DNA of 64,000 nt from JACVRW01 sp963819115 (GCA_963819115.1 CAWFUR010000011.1:1426001-1490000), one strand, 5' to 3'. Shown: positions 46,304 to 55,239, counted from the stretch's first letter. Made by a program: numbers and translations. Notes: a model not told the origin generated them from the sequence alone.

Positions 46304-47980
46304 TCAGCCCACCATGTCCCTTGCCGCCTGACCCGCGGGGATCATCGGGTAGCAGTTCTCCTCCTTGGTCACGCGCACGTCCACGAGCACCGGCCCGTCC
46401 TCGGCCAGCGCCTCCTTGAAAGTGTCCACGAGCGCGCCCTTGTCGGAGACCAGGACGCCCTTCGCGCCGAAGGCCTCGGCGAGCTTCACCCAGTCGGGGC
46501 TGGCCCCCATCTCGACGGACGAGTAGCGCTTGTCCCAGAACAGCTCCTGCCACTGGCGGACCATGCCGTAGTAGCCGTTGTTCATCAGGAAGATCTTCAC
46601 CGGGATCCGCTCAGTGACGCAGGTGGCCAGCTCCTGGACGTTCATGATCAGCGAGCCGTCGCCGGCCAGGCACACCACGTCGTCGTCCGGCCGGGCCACC
46701 TTGGCCCCCATCGCCGAGGGGAGCCCGAAGCCCATCGTGCCCGCACCGCCGGAGTTGATCCACTGGCGCGGGCGGGTGAAGCCGTAGTACTGGGCGGCCC
46801 ACATCTGGTGCTGGCCGACGTCCGAGGTGATCACGGCGTTGCCGCCAGTGGCCTCGTACATCGCCTCCACCATGTACTGCGGCTTGATCTCCGAGTCCTC
46901 GCTGTCGTCGTAGTGCAGCGGGTACCTGTCCTGCCAGCCGCGGATCCGCTGCCACCAGCCCTCGAGGCGGGCCGGGTCGGCCGCCAGCGCGCGGTACTCC
47001 GCGGTGAAGCGGGGAAGGATGTCCTTCGCGTCGCCCACGATCGGGATGTGGGCGGGCACGTTCTTCGATATCTCGGCCGGGTCCACGTCGATGTGGATGA
47101 ACTTCGCCCGCGGCGCGAACTCGGACAGCTTGCCGGTGATGCGGTCGTCGAAGCGCGCTCCGATGGCCACGATCAGATCGGCCTCGTCCATGGCGTAGTT
47201 CGCGGTGCGGGTGCCGTGCATGCCCAGCATCCCGAGCCACTGGTCCTGGTCGGCCGCGAACGCGCCCAGGCCCATGAGGGTGCAGGTCACGGGCAGCTTG
47301 TCCGACAGGCACAGCTCGGTGAACTCGCGCGCTGCCTCGGCGTTCACGATTCCGCCGCCGCCGTAGATCACGGGCCGGATCGAGTTGGCCAGCGCCTTCG
47401 CCGCCAGACGGATCTGCTTCGCGTTGCCCTCCTTGGTGGGCTGGTAGCCCGGGAGGTTGAGCTTCGACACCGGCTCGTACGGGATGTCGGCGCGCGAGAG
47501 ATCCTGTGGCACGTCCACCAGCACCGCGCCGGGCCGCCCGCTGCGGGCGATGTGGAAGGCCTCGTGCATGGCGCGCGGGATGTCCCGCGGGTCCTGGATC
47601 ATCACCGAGTGCTTCACGATCGGCATCGTGATGCCGCTGATGTCCGCCTCCTGGAAGCCGTCGGTGCCGATCAGCTCTGTACGCACCTGGCCGGTGATGA
47701 ACACCGTGGGCACGCTGTCCATCTGCGCGTCCGCGATCGCCGTGACGAGGTTCGTGGCCCCCGGGCCCGAGGTGGCCAGTGCCACGCCCACCCGGCCTGA
47801 CGCCTTCGCGTAGCCCTCCGCGGCGTGTCCGGCGCCCTGCTCGTGGCGGCAGTGCACGTGCCGGATGCCGGCGTCGTAGAGCGCGTCGTAGGTGGGCAGG
47901 TTGGCCCCGCCGGGGATGCCGAAGACGTGCTCGACGCCCTCGGCCTTGAGGCATTCCATGATGGCGTCGACAGCTCGCAT
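46304..47980 (-). CDS. ilvB: Acetolactate synthase large (catalytic) subunit
   Basis: ThDP/FAD enzyme making acetolactate or acetohydroxybutyrate from pyruvate with or without 2-ketobutyrate. The 558 residues have VFGIPGGANLPTYDAL near 17-32, the catalytic Glu in CRHEQGAGHAAEGYA, FAD-binding MLGMHGTRTANYA, and the Mg/ThDP motif CLAGDGSLIMNVQEL to MNNGYYGMVRQWQ. The frame is open for 63 more codons upstream but shows no IlvB character there; ATG at 47980 with AGAAAGGAG upstream is chosen. It is followed by ilvN. Confidence 0.96.
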   Translation of the reverse strand: MRAVDAIMECLKAEGVEHVFGIPGGANLPTYDALYDAGIRHVHCRHEQGAGHAAEGYAKASGRVGVALATSGPGATNLVTAIADAQMDSVPTVFITGQVRTELIGTDGFQEADISGITMPIVKHSVMIQDPRDIPRAMHEAFHIARSGRPGAVLVDVPQDLSRADIPYEPVSKLNLPGYQPTKEGNAKQIRLAAKALANSIRPVIYGGGGIVNAEAAREFTELCLSDKLPVTCTLMGLGAFAADQDQWLGMLGMHGTRTANYAMDEADLIVAIGARFDDRITGKLSEFAPRAKFIHIDVDPAEISKNVPAHIPIVGDAKDILPRFTAEYRALAADPARLEGWWQRIRGWQDRYPLHYDDSEDSEIKPQYMVEAMYEATGGNAVITSDVGQHQMWAAQYYGFTRPRQWINSGGAGTMGFGLPSAMGAKVARPDDDVVCLAGDGSLIMNVQELATCVTERIPVKIFLMNNGYYGMVRQWQELFWDKRYSSVEMGASPDWVKLAEAFGAKGVLVSDKGALVDTFKEALAEDGPVLVDVRVTKEENCYPMIPAGQAARDMVG

Positions 47981-48010
47981 TGCGGCCAGCGCTCCTTTCT
48001 GGGGGCGGTT

Positions 48011-48057
48011 GTCCTCCACCTCACTGGTGTAGTGGGGTGACGGGAGGACGCAGTCTA
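48011..48057 (-). promoter_or_regulatory. ilvB upstream inverted repeat and extended -10 box
   Basis: A two-part inverted repeat pairs GTCCTCC (48011-48017) with GGAGGAC (48043-48049) and CCTCACT (48019-48025) with AGTGGGG (48031-48037, one wobble). Directly upstream is an extended -10 TGGTAGACT (TAGACT at 48052-48057). The start site should fall near 48045, inside the repeat, so this may be an operator rather than an RNA leader. No leader peptide rich in Ile, Val or Leu is present. Confidence 0.5.
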
Positions 48058-48093
48058 CCAGCGGATTTTCAAGCCTCGGGCGTGCTTTCCCGG

Positions 48094-48378
48094 TCAGGCC
48101 GGGGCGTGCGGGCGGCCGATCTCGGCCGGATCCGACGGGAACTCGAGGTCCCGGCCGCAGCGCTTGCACACCTGGTCATACAGGGGAAGAACCGTGCCGC
48201 ACTCGGGGCAGCGCCGCAGCGGCTCGTTGCGCTCCCAGCGGGAGAAGACGGCCGCCAGCGTGCCGATCAGCGGCAGGCACAGCCCGACGAGGAACCAGAG
48301 GAAGAACGACCCGCCCTTGATCTTTCCCACGACCCCCGCGGAGAGGCCGCAGAAAAAGGCCAGTACTACGTACTCCAC
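48094..48378 (-). CDS. Small membrane protein with C-terminal zinc ribbon
   Basis: 94 residues: two hydrophobic segments (about 3-18 and 24-45) followed by a zinc-ribbon with CPECG (about 57-61) and CKRCG (about 71-75) spaced 14 apart. The start is GTG at 48378. It follows the 56-residue membrane protein gene by 10 bp and precedes ilvB on the same strand. Such small ribbon proteins are common and functionally undefined. Confidence 0.78.
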   Translation of the reverse strand: MEYVVLAFFCGLSAGVVGKIKGGSFFLWFLVGLCLPLIGTLAAVFSRWERNEPLRRCPECGTVLPLYDQVCKRCGRDLEFPSDPAEIGRPHAPA

Positions 48379-48388
48379 GACGCTGCGC

Positions 48389-48559
48389 TCAGAGCACTCT
48401 GATGGCCCAGACCACCGCCACCACGGCGATCACCGCGACGATGATCCCGGCCGCGGCCGCCACGAAGCCCAGCACCAGCTTGAACAGGATCCAGGCCGCC
48501 AGCAGCAGCACCAGCAGGGCGAGCGCCTTGCGACCCAGATCCGAAACCGTCTGTCCCAT
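48389..48559 (-). CDS. 56-residue hydrophobic membrane protein
   Basis: A short frame from ATG (48559) to TGA (48389-48391). The product starts MGQTVSDLGRKALALLVLLL and consists of one long or two tightly spaced membrane segments (about 12-31 and 33-52) that end AIRVL. Third-position GC fits a real gene, and the spacing is tight: 12 bp after the acetyltransferase stop and 10 bp before the zinc-ribbon gene. It resembles small hydrophobic proteins found across Actinomycetota. Function unknown. Confidence 0.65.
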   Translation of the reverse strand: MGQTVSDLGRKALALLVLLLAAWILFKLVLGFVAAAAGIIVAVIAVVAVVWAIRVL

Positions 48560-48571
48560 GAGCCAAGTGTG

Positions 48572-49522
48572 TCAGAGCAGCCGCGCGGGACGGGTGGGCA
48601 GGTATCGGTCCAGCCCAGGCAGCGGAACCGACGACATCACCCAGCTCGGCCAGCGCACGATGAAGCCCAGCCGCCGGAGCCTGTCGAGCAGCCACCAGGA
48701 GTCGGTGGTGCAGTAGACGCCCAGTGATTCCGGCTGCTGCGACTTGGCCACCCTGTCGAGAGCGGCGAGCACCACGGGCAGCAGGTCCTCGGGGGTGGCG
48801 CCGACGGCTGGGCCGATCTCGCCGATCGGGCTGACCCAGCACAGACCCCTCGCCTCCTCCCCGTTCATCACGGCCAGACAGCTGCGAGAGCGGCCGAAGA
48901 ACTCGTGGAGAGCCGGGCGCTTGTGTCCGATGGCCAGCGGCTCGAGGAGCTTCCACTCCTCCACCGCCCGGTCCGCCGTGAGCACGTGCACGGCGGGCTC
49001 GGTGGCGTCCGTGGCCTCCAGGGAACGCCGCTCCATGTACCGGTCCGTGGCCAGGCGCAGGTGCCAGTGGCCGGCCACGGGCATGACCCCGAAGCGGGTG
49101 TAGAGCGTGAGGTCGGGCGAGGTGCCGAGGGTCACCACCACGCGCCCCCGCTCGCGGGTCGGCCGCTCGGGCCAGCAGCGCTCGAGCAGGCCCGTGCCGA
49201 TGCCCGTGCCGATCTTCTCCGGGTGCACGGCCAGCTCGCTCAGCTCGTCCATGGGATCGAAGCGGGCCATCCTCACGTAGCCCACGATCCCGCCCTCGTC
49301 CTCGCACACCCAGAACTCCCCGTCGGGCTGGCCGGCGATGAACTCGAGCAGCGGCCGCTGGCGCTTCCACTCCTCCTCGAGGAACTCCGCCTCGGAGCCC
49401 TCCTCGCCAAGCGGCGGAACGCCGCGGATGCGCACGGCCTCCCGCAGCGAGATCGCCGTGAGCTCGAAGCTGGCGCGCAGGTCGGCCGACCTTCCCTCGC
49501 GGAAGATGCGCTCGCCCGTCAC
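48572..49522 (-). CDS. GNAT-family N-acetyltransferase
   Basis: 316 residues. The N-terminal half is a clear GNAT domain: DGEFWVCEDEGGIVGYVRMAR near 62-82, ELAVHPEKIGTGIGTGLLER (acetyl-CoA loop) near 90-110. The C-terminal half, with a WVSPIGEIGPAV-like segment, looks like a degenerate second GNAT fold. The start is GTG at 49522, overlapping the flavoprotein gene's TGA by four bases. Upstream open frame is by composition only. The acceptor substrate is unknown. Confidence 0.82.
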   Translation of the reverse strand: MTGERIFREGRSADLRASFELTAISLREAVRIRGVPPLGEEGSEAEFLEEEWKRQRPLLEFIAGQPDGEFWVCEDEGGIVGYVRMARFDPMDELSELAVHPEKIGTGIGTGLLERCWPERPTRERGRVVVTLGTSPDLTLYTRFGVMPVAGHWHLRLATDRYMERRSLEATDATEPAVHVLTADRAVEEWKLLEPLAIGHKRPALHEFFGRSRSCLAVMNGEEARGLCWVSPIGEIGPAVGATPEDLLPVVLAALDRVAKSQQPESLGVYCTTDSWWLLDRLRRLGFIVRWPSWVMSSVPLPGLDRYLPTRPARLL

Positions 49523-50841
49523 CGCGTCGGCCCCGGCTCCTCGACGTCGTCCATGAGCGCGCCCAGGCGCGGCGGGTGGCCGAGCTGGCCCAGCTCGGCC
49601 GAGGCACGGCCGAAGAACAGGCCCACCGTCCAGTCGGTGACGAGGCGCAGCCTCCGGGCCGTGCCGGGCATCAGCGCCACGTGGTAGGTCCGGGCCGCGA
49701 ACCAGGCCGGGAAGCCGCGGAGGCGCACTCCCAGCATCGTGGCCACCGCCTTGTGCTGGCCCATGTCCACGAACACCCCGAGGGTGCGGTAGCGGAAGGG
49801 GCGTGGCCGCCCTCCGGCCAGCGCGGCGGCCACGTTGTCCGCGGCCACCTTGCCCTGGCGCAGTGCGTGCTGGGCGGTGGGTGGAGAGGGCGAGTGCCGG
49901 CGCTTGGCCGGGTCGGGCACGGCGGCGGAGTCCCCGACCGCCCACACGTTGTCGTGGCCCTCCACCCTCGTGGTCGCGTCCACCTGAAGCCGGCCGGATG
50001 ACTCGTGGAGCGGCAGTCCCAGCCGGGCGATCACGGGCGAGGGCGCCACGCCGGTGGTCCAGCAGACGGTGCGGGCCGGGATGCGCTCACCATCGCTGAG
50101 CGTGGCCGAGCTCTCGTCGATCGAGGCGAGGCGCATGCCGGTCCGGATCTCCATGCCCCGGCGCCGCAGCTCGCGCGTGGCGAAGTCGGCCAGGCTGGAC
50201 GGGATCTCGGGCATGATCCGGTCGCGGTCCTCCACCAGCACGAAGCGCGCGCCCTCCACGCGGCAGCGCGGGTAGCGGTCGATCACGTCGGCCACGAAGT
50301 CCTGCATCTCCGCGATGCCCTCCACGCCCGCGTATCCGGCCCCCACGAAGACGAAGGTGAGGTATGCCCTGCGCAGCTCGGCGTCGGGGAGCGACTCCGC
50401 CACCTCCAGGTTCCAGATGGCGCGGTTGCGGAGGGCGATCGCGTCCGCCAGCGAGTGGAAGCCCACACCGTACTCGGCCAGCCCGGGCACGGGCAGCACC
50501 CGCGAGACCGACCCCAGCGCCACGATCAGCTGGTCGTAATGGAGCCGCTCGTCGCGCCCGTCCACGGTGCGGATGGCGAGCTCGTTGCGGGCCGGGTCGG
50601 CGCCGGTGACGCGTCCCAGCCGAAGGTCTGTCCATTCCAGCTCCTCGCGGAGCGGCACCACCACATGGCGGGGCTCGAGCGAGCCCGACGCCGCGCCGGG
50701 AAGCAGCGGCGAGTAGAGCATGAAGTTCTCCGCCGAGACGAGCGTGATGCGCGCGCTATGGCGTGGAAGGCGCCTCTCCAGGCGGCGGGCCGCGTAGAGG
50801 CCGCCGAAGCCGCCACCGGCAATCACCACCTCGTTGGCCAC
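49519..50841 (-). CDS. NDH-2-like FAD-dependent pyridine nucleotide oxidoreductase
   Basis: 440 residues. FAD site VVIAGGGFGGLYAARRLE near 5-22, NAD site FVFVGAGYAGVEGIAEM near 165, and the second FAD motif VWAVGDSAAVPDP near 285. The C-terminal part (from about 320) is amphipathic, as in type II NADH:quinone oxidoreductases that sit on the inner face of the membrane. With menaquinone genes nearby, transfer of electrons from NADH to menaquinone is a reasonable inference; sulfide:quinone reductase lacks support because the expected Cys residues are missing. Start GTG at 50841. Confidence 0.88.
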   Translation of the reverse strand: MANEVVIAGGGFGGLYAARRLERRLPRHSARITLVSAENFMLYSPLLPGAASGSLEPRHVVVPLREELEWTDLRLGRVTGADPARNELAIRTVDGRDERLHYDQLIVALGSVSRVLPVPGLAEYGVGFHSLADAIALRNRAIWNLEVAESLPDAELRRAYLTFVFVGAGYAGVEGIAEMQDFVADVIDRYPRCRVEGARFVLVEDRDRIMPEIPSSLADFATRELRRRGMEIRTGMRLASIDESSATLSDGERIPARTVCWTTGVAPSPVIARLGLPLHESSGRLQVDATTRVEGHDNVWAVGDSAAVPDPAKRRHSPSPPTAQHALRQGKVAADNVAAALAGGRPRPFRYRTLGVFVDMGQHKAVATMLGVRLRGFPAWFAARTYHVALMPGTARRLRLVTDWTVGLFFGRASAELGQLGHPPRLGALMDDVEEPGPTR

Positions 50842-50852
50842 GGCCGTCGAGG

Positions 50853-51491
50853 CTACTGACTGGCGGCCGAGCGGGCGGCCCGGAGGGCGGGCCTCATCGG
50901 CACGGGCAGCCGGCGGCCCACTCGCCATGCCGCTCCGGCAAAGGCGTGGTTGGCCACGGTGGCGAAGCCGACCTCGTCCTCCCGCAGCGCCAGCAGCAGG
51001 TGCGCCACCCTGTCGGAGGGCGGCAGCTCGCGGTCGGCGGTACCCACGCAGAAGCAGTGCACACGACGCCCGCCGGGCATCACGAGCAGCACGCCGCCCT
51101 CCCCCACCAGCCACGTCCCGAGCGACCCGGGCTCGAGCGCGAGGCCGGTGCTGCGGTGAAGATCACGCTGCTCGTGGCCCAGAAGATCCCCCAGGAGCCC
51201 CAGGGCCACCGTCTCGCCCTCCTCGTTCCGCGGGCCCTTCCTCCGCACCACGCTCGCTCCCCGGAACGCGTACAGCTCCGGGATGATCCAGCCGTGGGCG
51301 AAGGCGATCAGGGCCACGGGCACGGTCACCGGATCGAGGGCCAGGAGCACGGCGCCCGCGATCACGAACGGCACGGTGTAGGCCAGCGTCCAGGCCTGCC
51401 AGATGCGCCCGTAGCGGCGCAGCCAGGCGGCGTCCGTTGGCCGGCGCCAGGGAACGCTCGCCAGCTCGGGGAGGGCCCGGGAGGCCTCCAC
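50853..51491 (-). CDS. Conserved-looking membrane protein, unknown function
   Basis: 212 residues with two adjacent membrane segments (about 33-52 and 57-72), then a cytoplasmic or outer region rich in Gly, Arg and Leu with LLGDLLGHEQRDL and a single CFC. I do not recognise a family. Start GTG at 51491; it ends 11 bp before the flavoprotein gene and starts 2 bp after the small protein gene, so it belongs to the same transcription unit. Confidence 0.65.
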   Translation of the reverse strand: MEASRALPELASVPWRRPTDAAWLRRYGRIWQAWTLAYTVPFVIAGAVLLALDPVTVPVALIAFAHGWIIPELYAFRGASVVRRKGPRNEEGETVALGLLGDLLGHEQRDLHRSTGLALEPGSLGTWLVGEGGVLLVMPGGRRVHCFCVGTADRELPPSDRVAHLLLALREDEVGFATVANHAFAGAAWRVGRRLPVPMRPALRAARSAASQ

Positions 51492-51493
51492 CG

Positions 51494-51718
51494 CTAGCCG
51501 CCGGCGATCGGGCGGCGCATGATCACGAGGTCCGCGTCACGCGGCAGCTCGCGCACATGGGTGGCCTTGCCGGGCCCGTCCGGCATGGTTCCGATGTACC
51601 CGAGCTCGATCTGCTTGCGGAACTCGCTCAGGGCCGCGTCGAAGGCCGGGTCGTCGTGCGTCGTCCACTCGGCCAGGGTGCTGTGGCCGGTTCGGTCCAT
51701 CCGAATTAGTCGCGCCAT
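51494..51718 (-). CDS. Small hypothetical protein
   Basis: 74 residues, no membrane segment or signal. It contains GHSTLAEWTTHDDPAFDAAL and a C-terminal DADLVIMRRPIAGG. This resembles short proteins of unknown function found in actinobacteria that begin with a similar 'RMDRTGH' motif, but I cannot name the family. ATG at 51718, 21 bp after the gatB stop; it may be the last but two member of the gatCAB transcript. Confidence 0.6.
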   Translation of the reverse strand: MARLIRMDRTGHSTLAEWTTHDDPAFDAALSEFRKQIELGYIGTMPDGPGKATHVRELPRDADLVIMRRPIAGG

Positions 51719-51739
51719 GACGATGAGGATACGCCGCCC

Positions 51740-53170
51740 TCAGACTCCGATCCGCTCCTTGATCATCCGCTGCACCTCGCCGCCGTCCGCGCGGCCCTTG
51801 GTCTGGCGCATCACCGCGCCCACCACGGCGCCGATGGCGCGATCGTTGCCCGCCCGGATCTTCTCCACCGCGTCGGCCTGCTCGGCCAGCGCGCGGTCCA
51901 CGATCTGCTCCAGCTCGTCGCCGCCGGCGCGGGCCAGGCCGAGCGACTCAACCACCGCGGCCGGCTCCCCGCCCTTCTCCACCAGCTCCGCGAGCACGTC
52001 CTTGGCCGCGGACCCGGCCACCTCGCCACCCTCCACCATCTCCACGAGGCGGGCGAGCGCGGCGGGCTCGATCTTGGTCTCCTCCGGGCTGCGGTCCCCG
52101 AGCCGCGCGGCCAGGTCGTTCACCACCCAGTTCACCACGTGGCGGGGGTCGGAGCCGCCCGCGGCGAGCGTCTCCTCGAGGAAGTCGCCGAGCTCCGCGC
52201 GGAAGGCCAGAAGCCGGGCCGAGTCGGCGGGCAGCCCGAGATCGCGCTCGAAGCGCTCGGCACGAGCCTGGGGCAGCTCGGGCAGGGCCGAGCGGGCGCG
52301 GTCCAGCATCTCGGGAGTCGGGGCGATCGGCACCAGGTCGGGCTCGGGGAAGTAGCGGTAGTCGTGGGCCTCCTCCTTCGAGCGCAGCGAGCTGATGCTG
52401 CCGCTCCGAGGGTCGTAGTGGAGCGTCTCCTGCTCCACCCGCCCGCCGTCGGCCAGGATGCTCTCCTGGCGTTCGATCTCGGCCAGGATCCCGCGCTCCA
52501 GAAAGCGGAACGAGTTCATGTTCTTCAGCTCGGTCTTCGTGCCGAGCGTGGTCTCGCCCGCCGGGCGGATGGACACGTTCGCGTCCATGCGCAGCGAGCC
52601 CTCCTCCATGTTCACGTCCGACACGCCCATTCGGCGCATCGTGGCCTGGAGGATCCGGCCGAACTCGCCGGCCTCGTCGGCGGAATGCAGGTCCGGCTCA
52701 GTCACGATCTCCACCAGCGGCGTGCCCGCCCGGTTGAAGTCCACGACGCTGCCCTCCGCGCCGTGGATACGGCCCGAGGCGCCCGCGTGCACGAGCTTGG
52801 CGGCGTCCTCCTCGAGGTGCACGCGGTGGATCCGAACGTCCCCGAGGCGACCCGCCGTGGCCAGCGGAATGTCGTACTGGCTGATCTGGTAGCCCTTGGG
52901 GTTGTCGGGATAGAAGTAGTTCTTGCGGTGGAAGATCGAGCGGTCGGCTATCTCGCAGTCGAAGGCCATCGCGATCATGAGCGCGAGGTGCACCGCCTCG
53001 GCGTTGGTCACGGGGAGCGTGCCCGGATGACCGAGGCATACCGGGCATGTGAGCGTGTTCGGCGGAGCGCCGAACGACAGCGCGCAGCCGCAGAACATCT
53101 TGGTCCGCGTGCGCAGCTGCACGTGTATCTCGATGCCGATCACCGGCTCGTACTGCCGGGTGCCGTTCAT
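51740..53170 (-). CDS. gatB: Asp-tRNA(Asn)/Glu-tRNA(Gln) amidotransferase subunit B
   Basis: Binds and phosphorylates the mischarged tRNA in the GatCAB complex, which makes Gln-tRNA or Asn-tRNA. The 476 residues have PVIGIEIHVQL (9-19), the Cys pair region MFCGC and CPVCLGHPG (zinc site), DFNRAGTPLVEIV near 143, and a C-terminal YqeY-like helical domain. The ATG at 53170 overlaps the gatA stop; the open frame upstream is out of character. Confidence 0.96.
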   Translation of the reverse strand: MNGTRQYEPVIGIEIHVQLRTRTKMFCGCALSFGAPPNTLTCPVCLGHPGTLPVTNAEAVHLALMIAMAFDCEIADRSIFHRKNYFYPDNPKGYQISQYDIPLATAGRLGDVRIHRVHLEEDAAKLVHAGASGRIHGAEGSVVDFNRAGTPLVEIVTEPDLHSADEAGEFGRILQATMRRMGVSDVNMEEGSLRMDANVSIRPAGETTLGTKTELKNMNSFRFLERGILAEIERQESILADGGRVEQETLHYDPRSGSISSLRSKEEAHDYRYFPEPDLVPIAPTPEMLDRARSALPELPQARAERFERDLGLPADSARLLAFRAELGDFLEETLAAGGSDPRHVVNWVVNDLAARLGDRSPEETKIEPAALARLVEMVEGGEVAGSAAKDVLAELVEKGGEPAAVVESLGLARAGGDELEQIVDRALAEQADAVEKIRAGNDRAIGAVVGAVMRQTKGRADGGEVQRMIKERIGV

Positions 53171-54579
53171 GCGCGCGGCGCCCCCTCGAACCCGAGCGCG
53201 CCCTCCAGCGCGTGCGCCGCGTCGAGGATGCGGCTCTCGGCGAAGGCCGGCCCCACGATCTGCAGCCCCACGGGCAGGCCCTCGGAGAGCCCGACGGGGA
53301 TGGAGATGGCCGGCAGCCCGGCCAGCGACGCGGGCACGGTGTAGTAGTCCGACAGGTACATCGCCAGCGGGTCCGCGGTGCGCTCGCCGAGCCGGAAGGC
53401 CACGGTGGGCGAGGTGGGCGTGACCAGCAGGTCCACGCGCTCGAACGCGGCCCGGAAATCCTCCACGATCCGCGTGCGCACCTTCTGGGCGGTGCCGTAG
53501 TAGGCCTCGTAATAGCCCGACGAGAGCGCGTAGGTGCCGATCATGATCCGGCGCCGGACCTCCTCGCCGAAGCCGTCGTGGCGGGTGCGCTCGTACATCT
53601 CCAGCAGGTCGTCGCTCGGCGTGCGGTGGCCGTAGCGGACACCGTCGTAGCGGGCCAGGTTGGCGCTGGCCTCGGCGGGCGCGATCACGTAGTACGCGGA
53701 CAGACCGTGCCCGGCGTGCGGGAGGTCCACCGGCTCCACCGACCCGCCCAGCTCCTCCACGAGCGCCACGGCGCGGCGCACCTGCTCCTCGACGCCCGGT
53801 GTGAGCCCCTCCTCCTCGAGGCCCCACACTCCCACGCGCATGTCATCCAGCCGCTCGGCCGAGGGCAGGTCGATGCCGCCCGGGTGCTCGAGCGACGTGG
53901 AGTCGTTCGGGTCATGGCCCGCCAGCGCCCTCAGCAGCAGCGCGGCGTCCATCACCGTGCGGGTGAGCGGCCCACACTGGTCGAGCGAGGAGGCGAAGGC
54001 GATCATCCCGAACCGCGACACCGCTCCGTATGTGGGCTTCATGCCCACGATCCCGCAGAGCGCCGCGGGCTGGCGGATCGAGCCGCCGGTGTCCGTGCCG
54101 ATCGCCCACGGCGCCGTGCCGCCGGCCACGGCCGCGGCCGATCCCCCCGACGATCCGCCGGGCACGCGCTCCCGGTCCCAGGGGTTGCGCACGGGGCCGT
54201 AGGCGGAGTTCTCGGTGGAGGAGCCCATCGCGAACTCGTCCTGGTTCGTCTTCCCGAGCACGGGCGCTCCGGCGCGGGCCAGCCGCTCCACCGCCGTGGC
54301 GGTGTAGGGCGGGCGGTACCCCTCGAGGATCCGCGACGCGGCCATGCTCGGCACTCCCTCCACGCAGAAGAGGTCCTTCACCGCGACGGGGACCCCGCCC
54401 AGCGCCGACCCGGGCTCGGGGTCGGCCGGCGTCTGGTCGGCCACCCACAGGTAGGAGCCCAGATCATCGGCCTCGGCCCGTGCGCGCCAGAACTCGAACA
54501 GCTCCGCGGCCGAGATCTGGCCATCGCGCACGCGCGCGGCAGCCTGGGCACCGGTGAGGTCGAGCAGGCCGGAGCTCAT
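53167..54579 (-). CDS. gatA: Asp-tRNA(Asn)/Glu-tRNA(Gln) amidotransferase subunit A
   Basis: Amidase subunit of GatCAB, releasing ammonia from glutamine. The 470 residues carry the amidase-signature triad: Lys in GVPVAVKDLF (about 61-70), the cis-Ser in VPGGSSGGSAAA and the nucleophile Ser in GTDTGGSIRQPA. It lies between gatC and gatB with four-base overlaps on both sides. Confidence 0.96.
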   Translation of the reverse strand: MSSGLLDLTGAQAAARVRDGQISAAELFEFWRARAEADDLGSYLWVADQTPADPEPGSALGGVPVAVKDLFCVEGVPSMAASRILEGYRPPYTATAVERLARAGAPVLGKTNQDEFAMGSSTENSAYGPVRNPWDRERVPGGSSGGSAAAVAGGTAPWAIGTDTGGSIRQPAALCGIVGMKPTYGAVSRFGMIAFASSLDQCGPLTRTVMDAALLLRALAGHDPNDSTSLEHPGGIDLPSAERLDDMRVGVWGLEEEGLTPGVEEQVRRAVALVEELGGSVEPVDLPHAGHGLSAYYVIAPAEASANLARYDGVRYGHRTPSDDLLEMYERTRHDGFGEEVRRRIMIGTYALSSGYYEAYYGTAQKVRTRIVEDFRAAFERVDLLVTPTSPTVAFRLGERTADPLAMYLSDYYTVPASLAGLPAISIPVGLSEGLPVGLQIVGPAFAESRILDAAHALEGALGFEGAPRA

Positions 54580-54863
54580 GTGCGCCCTGGGCTGGGGACC
54601 CCAAACCCGTTCGGGCGGGGGTCGGGTGCGGGCTCGAGGGCCTTCTCCACGGGCAGGCTGGGCCGGGGCACGTCCTCGCGCAGCACGTTCTCGAGCCCCA
54701 CGACGTGCGTGGTGGGCTCCACGCCCTCCAGGTCGAGCGACTCCATCCGCTCGATGTGGCCGAGGATCGCCGGGAGCTCCTCCACCATCGCGTCGATCTC
54801 CTGATCGGTGAGGCGCAGCCGGGCCAGACGGGCCACGTGCTTCACCTGGTCGCGGTCGATCAT
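54576..54863 (-). CDS. gatC: Asp-tRNA(Asn)/Glu-tRNA(Gln) amidotransferase subunit C
   Basis: 95-residue stabilising subunit of GatCAB. The start MIDRDQVKHVARLARLRLTD is typical of the family, as is the ILGHIERMESLDLEGVEPTTH segment. Real start is ATG at 54863; an upstream open extension enters the thioesterase gene. It overlaps gatA by four bases and follows the thioesterase gene by 4 bp. Confidence 0.95.
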   Translation of the reverse strand: MIDRDQVKHVARLARLRLTDQEIDAMVEELPAILGHIERMESLDLEGVEPTTHVVGLENVLREDVPRPSLPVEKALEPAPDPRPNGFGVPSPGRT

Positions 54864-54867
54864 CCGG

Positions 54868-55239
54868 TCAGCCGCCGAAAGCCGAGCGGTCCACCATCCG
54901 CCGCTCGTGTGTGCCAACACCGAGGGTGCGCTCGCCCTCCGCGACCTCCACGGCGAAGCGCAGCTTGCGCCCGTCCGCCACCTCGTTCAGCCGGGCGGTG
55001 ACCACGCAGACAGCACCCTCCGCGGCCGCTCCGACGTGCTTGATGCAGACCTCGAAGCCCACGGTGGCGTGGCCGTCGGGCATGTGCTCGAACGCGAGCA
55101 CGGAGGCGCAGCGCTCCATCATCGCGATCATCCCCGGCGTCGAGAGGACCTTCACCGGGAGCGTGCCCCCCACGTCGGTGAGGAGCCGGCCCTCCACGAT
55201 GAAATCCTCGCGGCGCTCGATGCCCGGGGCGAGGGTCAC
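54868..55239 (-). CDS. Hotdog-fold thioesterase, FlK-like
   Basis: 123 residues with the pattern of the fluoroacetyl-CoA thioesterase-like family: LPVKVLSTPGMIAMMERCAS (the STP and ME positions), HVGAAAEGAVCVVTARLNEV and a late GTHERRMVD. These proteins hydrolyse small acyl-CoA esters; real fluoroacetyl-CoA activity is not implied. GTG at 55239 overlaps the upstream membrane protein gene's TGA by four bases. Confidence 0.82.
   Translation of the reverse strand: MTLAPGIERREDFIVEGRLLTDVGGTLPVKVLSTPGMIAMMERCASVLAFEHMPDGHATVGFEVCIKHVGAAAEGAVCVVTARLNEVADGRKLRFAVEVAEGERTLGVGTHERRMVDRSAFGG

Noticed and set aside
44435..47800. 1121-codon plus-strand open frame over the first mce gene and ilvNB
   Set aside because: Same reason: antisense shadow of strong genes.
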